A DNA stretch of 64,000 nucleotides, taken from NCBI GenBank assembly GCA_938016515.1, contig CALILP010000034.1:1-64000 (forward strand), given 5' to 3'. Source of the DNA: an uncultured Paracoccaceae bacterium. Its GTDB lineage: Bacteria; Pseudomonadota; Alphaproteobacteria; Rhodobacterales; Rhodobacteraceae. The notes under the pieces are model-generated. The model was not told the DNA's origin. It ran no database searches and saw only the letters and a program-made list of their open reading frames with translations. Positions 61,783 to 64,000 of the stretch are shown here, in pieces. The number at the start of each line of letters is the position of its first letter. The first letter of the stretch is position 1. Made by a program: the position numbers and the translations under genes.

Positions 61783-64000
61783 ATGCCTGAGAACGATCAC
61801 GCCCATCCCCGCCGCACGGTCCCCGAAGACGGGATCTATACGCCCAACGCCCCTGCTGCATTTGTAGAGCTCGGTGTCGCCACCTGTTTTTCCTTTCTGC
61901 GCGGTGCCTCTGATGCTGTGGATCTGGCCACCACAGCCTGGGAGTTGGGATATGACACGATCGGCTGTGCTGACCTGAACAGTTTTGCCGGTGCTGTCCG
62001 TATTCACTCAGAGGCCACCACCTGTGCGTTGCGTCCCTTGATTGGCACCCGGATCATGTTGCTAGATGGGGCGCAGTTCCTTGTCTATCCCAAAACCCGC
62101 AGGGCCTATGGACGCTTGTGTCAGCTGATCTCGAAGGGGCGCACCCGGGATGTGGATGGGAATTGGCAGCTTAAGGGAGCCTGTGATCTGACCCTGCAGG
62201 ATCTGGTGGATCATGCTGACGGGTCGGTTGTGATTGCGGTTCCCCCCAAGGCCCTTTCCCAGTTCGCCCGCGCGTTGCAGAAGCTGGTCAAAGCCTTGCC
62301 GCAACTGACCCATCTGGCCGCCAGTTATCATTATCATGGCGATGATCGCGCCCGGCTGAACCGGTTGGATGCTTTGGCAGATCAGCACGGGCTGACCCTG
62401 CTGGCCACGAATGACATTCTTTACCATGCCCCGGATCGTCGTCCGTTGCAGGATGTGATGACCTGTATTCGCGAAAAGACAACCATTGCCAAAGCCGGAT
62501 CAAAGCTGCTCCCGAACGCAGAGCGGCATCTGAAATCACCTGCTGAGATGTGCCGTCTGTTTACCGAGTGGCCCCATGCTATTCGCGCCACCCGCGATTT
62601 GGCTGATCAGCTGTCCTTCTCGCTGAACGAGTTGCGGTATGAATATCCCTCCGAGGTAGTCCCCGACGGGATGGGTCCGCAGGCCTATCTGGAGCAGTTG
62701 ACCTGGAAAGGCGCGGAGAGCCGGTATCCTGACGGGATACCAAGCGAGACGCGCGCCACGATCATCAAAGAGCTGGCGATGATCCAAAAGAAGGACATCG
62801 CCCAGTATTTCCTGACCATTCAGGATATTGTCCGCTATGCCCGGCACGAGGCTGAACCGCCCATTCTGTGTCAGGGACGCGGGTCGGCTGCGAACTCTGC
62901 CGTTTGTTATGTGTTAGGGATTACCGCAGTTGATCCTGCCCAGCACCAGTTGCTGTTTGAGCGGTTCATCTCTGAGGACCGTGATGAGCCCCCAGATATT
63001 GATGTGGATTTTGAGCATGAGCGCCGCGAGGAGGTCATTCAGCATATCTACGAAAAGTACGGCCGCCATCGTGCCGGCCTTTGTGCCACCGTCATTCATT
63101 ACCGCCCCCGATCGGCCATCCGCGAGGTCGGCAAGGTCATGGGCCTGTCCGAGGATGTGACAGGTGCGCTTGCCAAGACGATCTGGGGGGCGTGGGGCAA
63201 GGATGTGGATGGCACCCATGTGTCAGAGGCCGGGCTAGACCTGTCTGATCCGGTGTTGCGCCGCACCATTGTCATCGCTCAGCAACTGATCGGAATGCCC
63301 CGCCATTTGGGCCAGCATGTCGGCGGCTTTATTCTGACCGAGAAAGCCCTGACCGAGACTGTTCCAATTGGCAACGGTGCCATGCCCGACCGCTCTTTCA
63401 TTGAGTGGGACAAGGATGACATTGATGCTTTGGGCATTCTGAAGGTCGATATTCTGGCTTTGGGGATGCTGACCTGTATCCGCAAATGCTTTGATCTGAT
63501 TGACGCCCATTATGGTGAGCGCTGGGATCTGGCCACCGTCCCGCAGGAAGACCCCCGCGTGTATGATATGCTGTGCAAAGGCGACAGCATTGGGGTGTTT
63601 CAGGTCGAAAGCCGGGCACAGATCAACATGCTGCCCCGCCTGCGCCCTCGCACGTTTTATGATCTGGTGATCGAGGTCGCCATTGTTCGCCCCGGTCCAA
63701 TCCAAGGCGACATGGTGCATCCGTATTTGCGCAGGCGGTCGGGCGAAGAACCGATCAGCTACCCTGCCCCTGCCGCCCCACACGATCCGCGCGAGTTAAA
63801 AAAGATTTTGGGCCGCACCTTGGGCGTCCCTATCTTTCAGGAACAGGCGATGAAGATCGCGATTGATGCGGCGAAGTTTTCCTCCAAGGAGGCCAATGAG
63901 CTGCGCAAGGCGATGGCCACGTTTCGCTCCAGGGGCACCATCGGGTTGCTGGAGGACAAGATGGTGGGCCGTATGGTGGAGCGGGGCTATGACCCGGAGT
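61783..64000 (+). CDS. dnaE2: Error-prone DNA polymerase DnaE2, 5' part (runs off window)
   Basis: These are the first 739 codons of the DnaE2 C-family polymerase, which performs mutagenic translesion synthesis with ImuA and ImuB. The ORF track missed it because no stop lies in the window. It starts at ATG 61783 (MPENDHAHPRRTV). The PHP domain opens with FVELGVATCFSFLRGASDAVDLATTAWELGYDTIGCADLNSFAG. The catalytic core has CQGRGSAANSAVCYVLGIT and EPPDIDVDFEHERREEVIQHIY, then RHLGQHVGGFILTEK and FQVESRAQINMLPRLRP. About a quarter to a third of the usual length is missing at the 3' end. It follows imuB after a 252-nt repeat-filled spacer. Confidence 0.95.
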   Translation, partial: MPENDHAHPRRTVPEDGIYTPNAPAAFVELGVATCFSFLRGASDAVDLATTAWELGYDTIGCADLNSFAGAVRIHSEATTCALRPLIGTRIMLLDGAQFLVYPKTRRAYGRLCQLISKGRTRDVDGNWQLKGACDLTLQDLVDHADGSVVIAVPPKALSQFARALQKLVKALPQLTHLAASYHYHGDDRARLNRLDALADQHGLTLLATNDILYHAPDRRPLQDVMTCIREKTTIAKAGSKLLPNAERHLKSPAEMCRLFTEWPHAIRATRDLADQLSFSLNELRYEYPSEVVPDGMGPQAYLEQLTWKGAESRYPDGIPSETRATIIKELAMIQKKDIAQYFLTIQDIVRYARHEAEPPILCQGRGSAANSAVCYVLGITAVDPAQHQLLFERFISEDRDEPPDIDVDFEHERREEVIQHIYEKYGRHRAGLCATVIHYRPRSAIREVGKVMGLSEDVTGALAKTIWGAWGKDVDGTHVSEAGLDLSDPVLRRTIVIAQQLIGMPRHLGQHVGGFILTEKALTETVPIGNGAMPDRSFIEWDKDDIDALGILKVDILALGMLTCIRKCFDLIDAHYGERWDLATVPQEDPRVYDMLCKGDSIGVFQVESRAQINMLPRLRPRTFYDLVIEVAIVRPGPIQGDMVHPYLRRRSGEEPISYPAPAAPHDPRELKKILGRTLGVPIFQEQAMKIAIDAAKFSSKEANELRKAMATFRSRGTIGLLEDKMVGRMVERGYDPE

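Overview
The window reads as chromosomal DNA of an alphaproteobacterium of the order Rhodobacterales, most likely a marine roseobacter-type organism. The indications are a Rhodobacter-style nuo operon with extra ORFs between the canonical subunits, a complete liu (leucine/isovalerate) operon, an imuA-imuB-dnaE2 mutasome cassette behind an alphaproteobacterial LexA box of the GAAC-N7-GAAC type, and a BapA-type adhesin with its own type I secretion system. No rRNA, tRNA, CRISPR array, transposase or prophage gene was recognised. The genus is not assigned.

Layout. 1-4982 (minus): nuoA, nuoB, nuoC, then a GFA-family protein and a sulfotransferase inserted ahead of nuoD, then a small lipoprotein and the start of nuoE. 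5190-6044 (plus): a small-molecule phosphotransferase. 6102-15045 (minus): a leucine catabolism operon, liuA (ivd), three DUF1311/LprI-like secreted proteins and one membrane-anchored small protein, liuB, liuD, a GST, liuE (HMG-CoA lyase) and liuC. 15238-17177 (minus): a DegT-type aminotransferase and a phosphoglycolate-phosphatase-like HAD. 17298-21694 (plus): glmU, glmS, a PPOX-like protein and an AlkD-like DNA repair protein. 21706-33501 holds mixed housekeeping genes: a membrane diguanylate cyclase, moaA, a decayed VOC/glyoxalase gene, an M20 amidohydrolase, a DUF3422 protein, rluE, surface or secreted proteins of unknown function, pntBA and a methyltransferase-like membrane protein. 33560-41096 (minus): a five-Ig-repeat BapA-like adhesin with TolC, ABC and HlyD components of a type I secretion system. 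42323-47743 (plus): a kinase, split pqiA, a long pqiB, pqiC and a GNAT.

47959-57337 is the most interesting block. It has a sugar ABC importer (ATPase divergent from binding protein and two permeases), a Gfo/Idh/MocA oxidoreductase, a GntR/HutC regulator, and a translationally coupled trio of SsuD-like flavin monooxygenase, aldo-keto reductase and flavin reductase. This gene set matches the oxidative sulfoquinovose (sulfo-SMO) pathway. The importer would bring in sulfoquinovosyl glycerol, the monooxygenase plus flavin reductase would cut the C-S bond of sulfoquinovose, and the AKR would reduce 6-oxo-glucose to glucose. No GH31 sulfoquinovosidase is present. The Gfo/Idh/MocA protein is therefore a candidate NAD-dependent sulfoquinovosidase (GH188-like). 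This is inferred from context and motifs and has not been proven.

57454-64000: a glycerate 2-kinase (minus), then the SOS mutagenesis cassette imuA, imuB and the 5' two thirds of dnaE2 (plus). Two families of dispersed intergenic repeats are scattered through the window. One is a modular element built of AT-rich palindromes and a C-rich tail; the other is the short GTAGGGTGGGTGAAACCCAC hairpin repeat.
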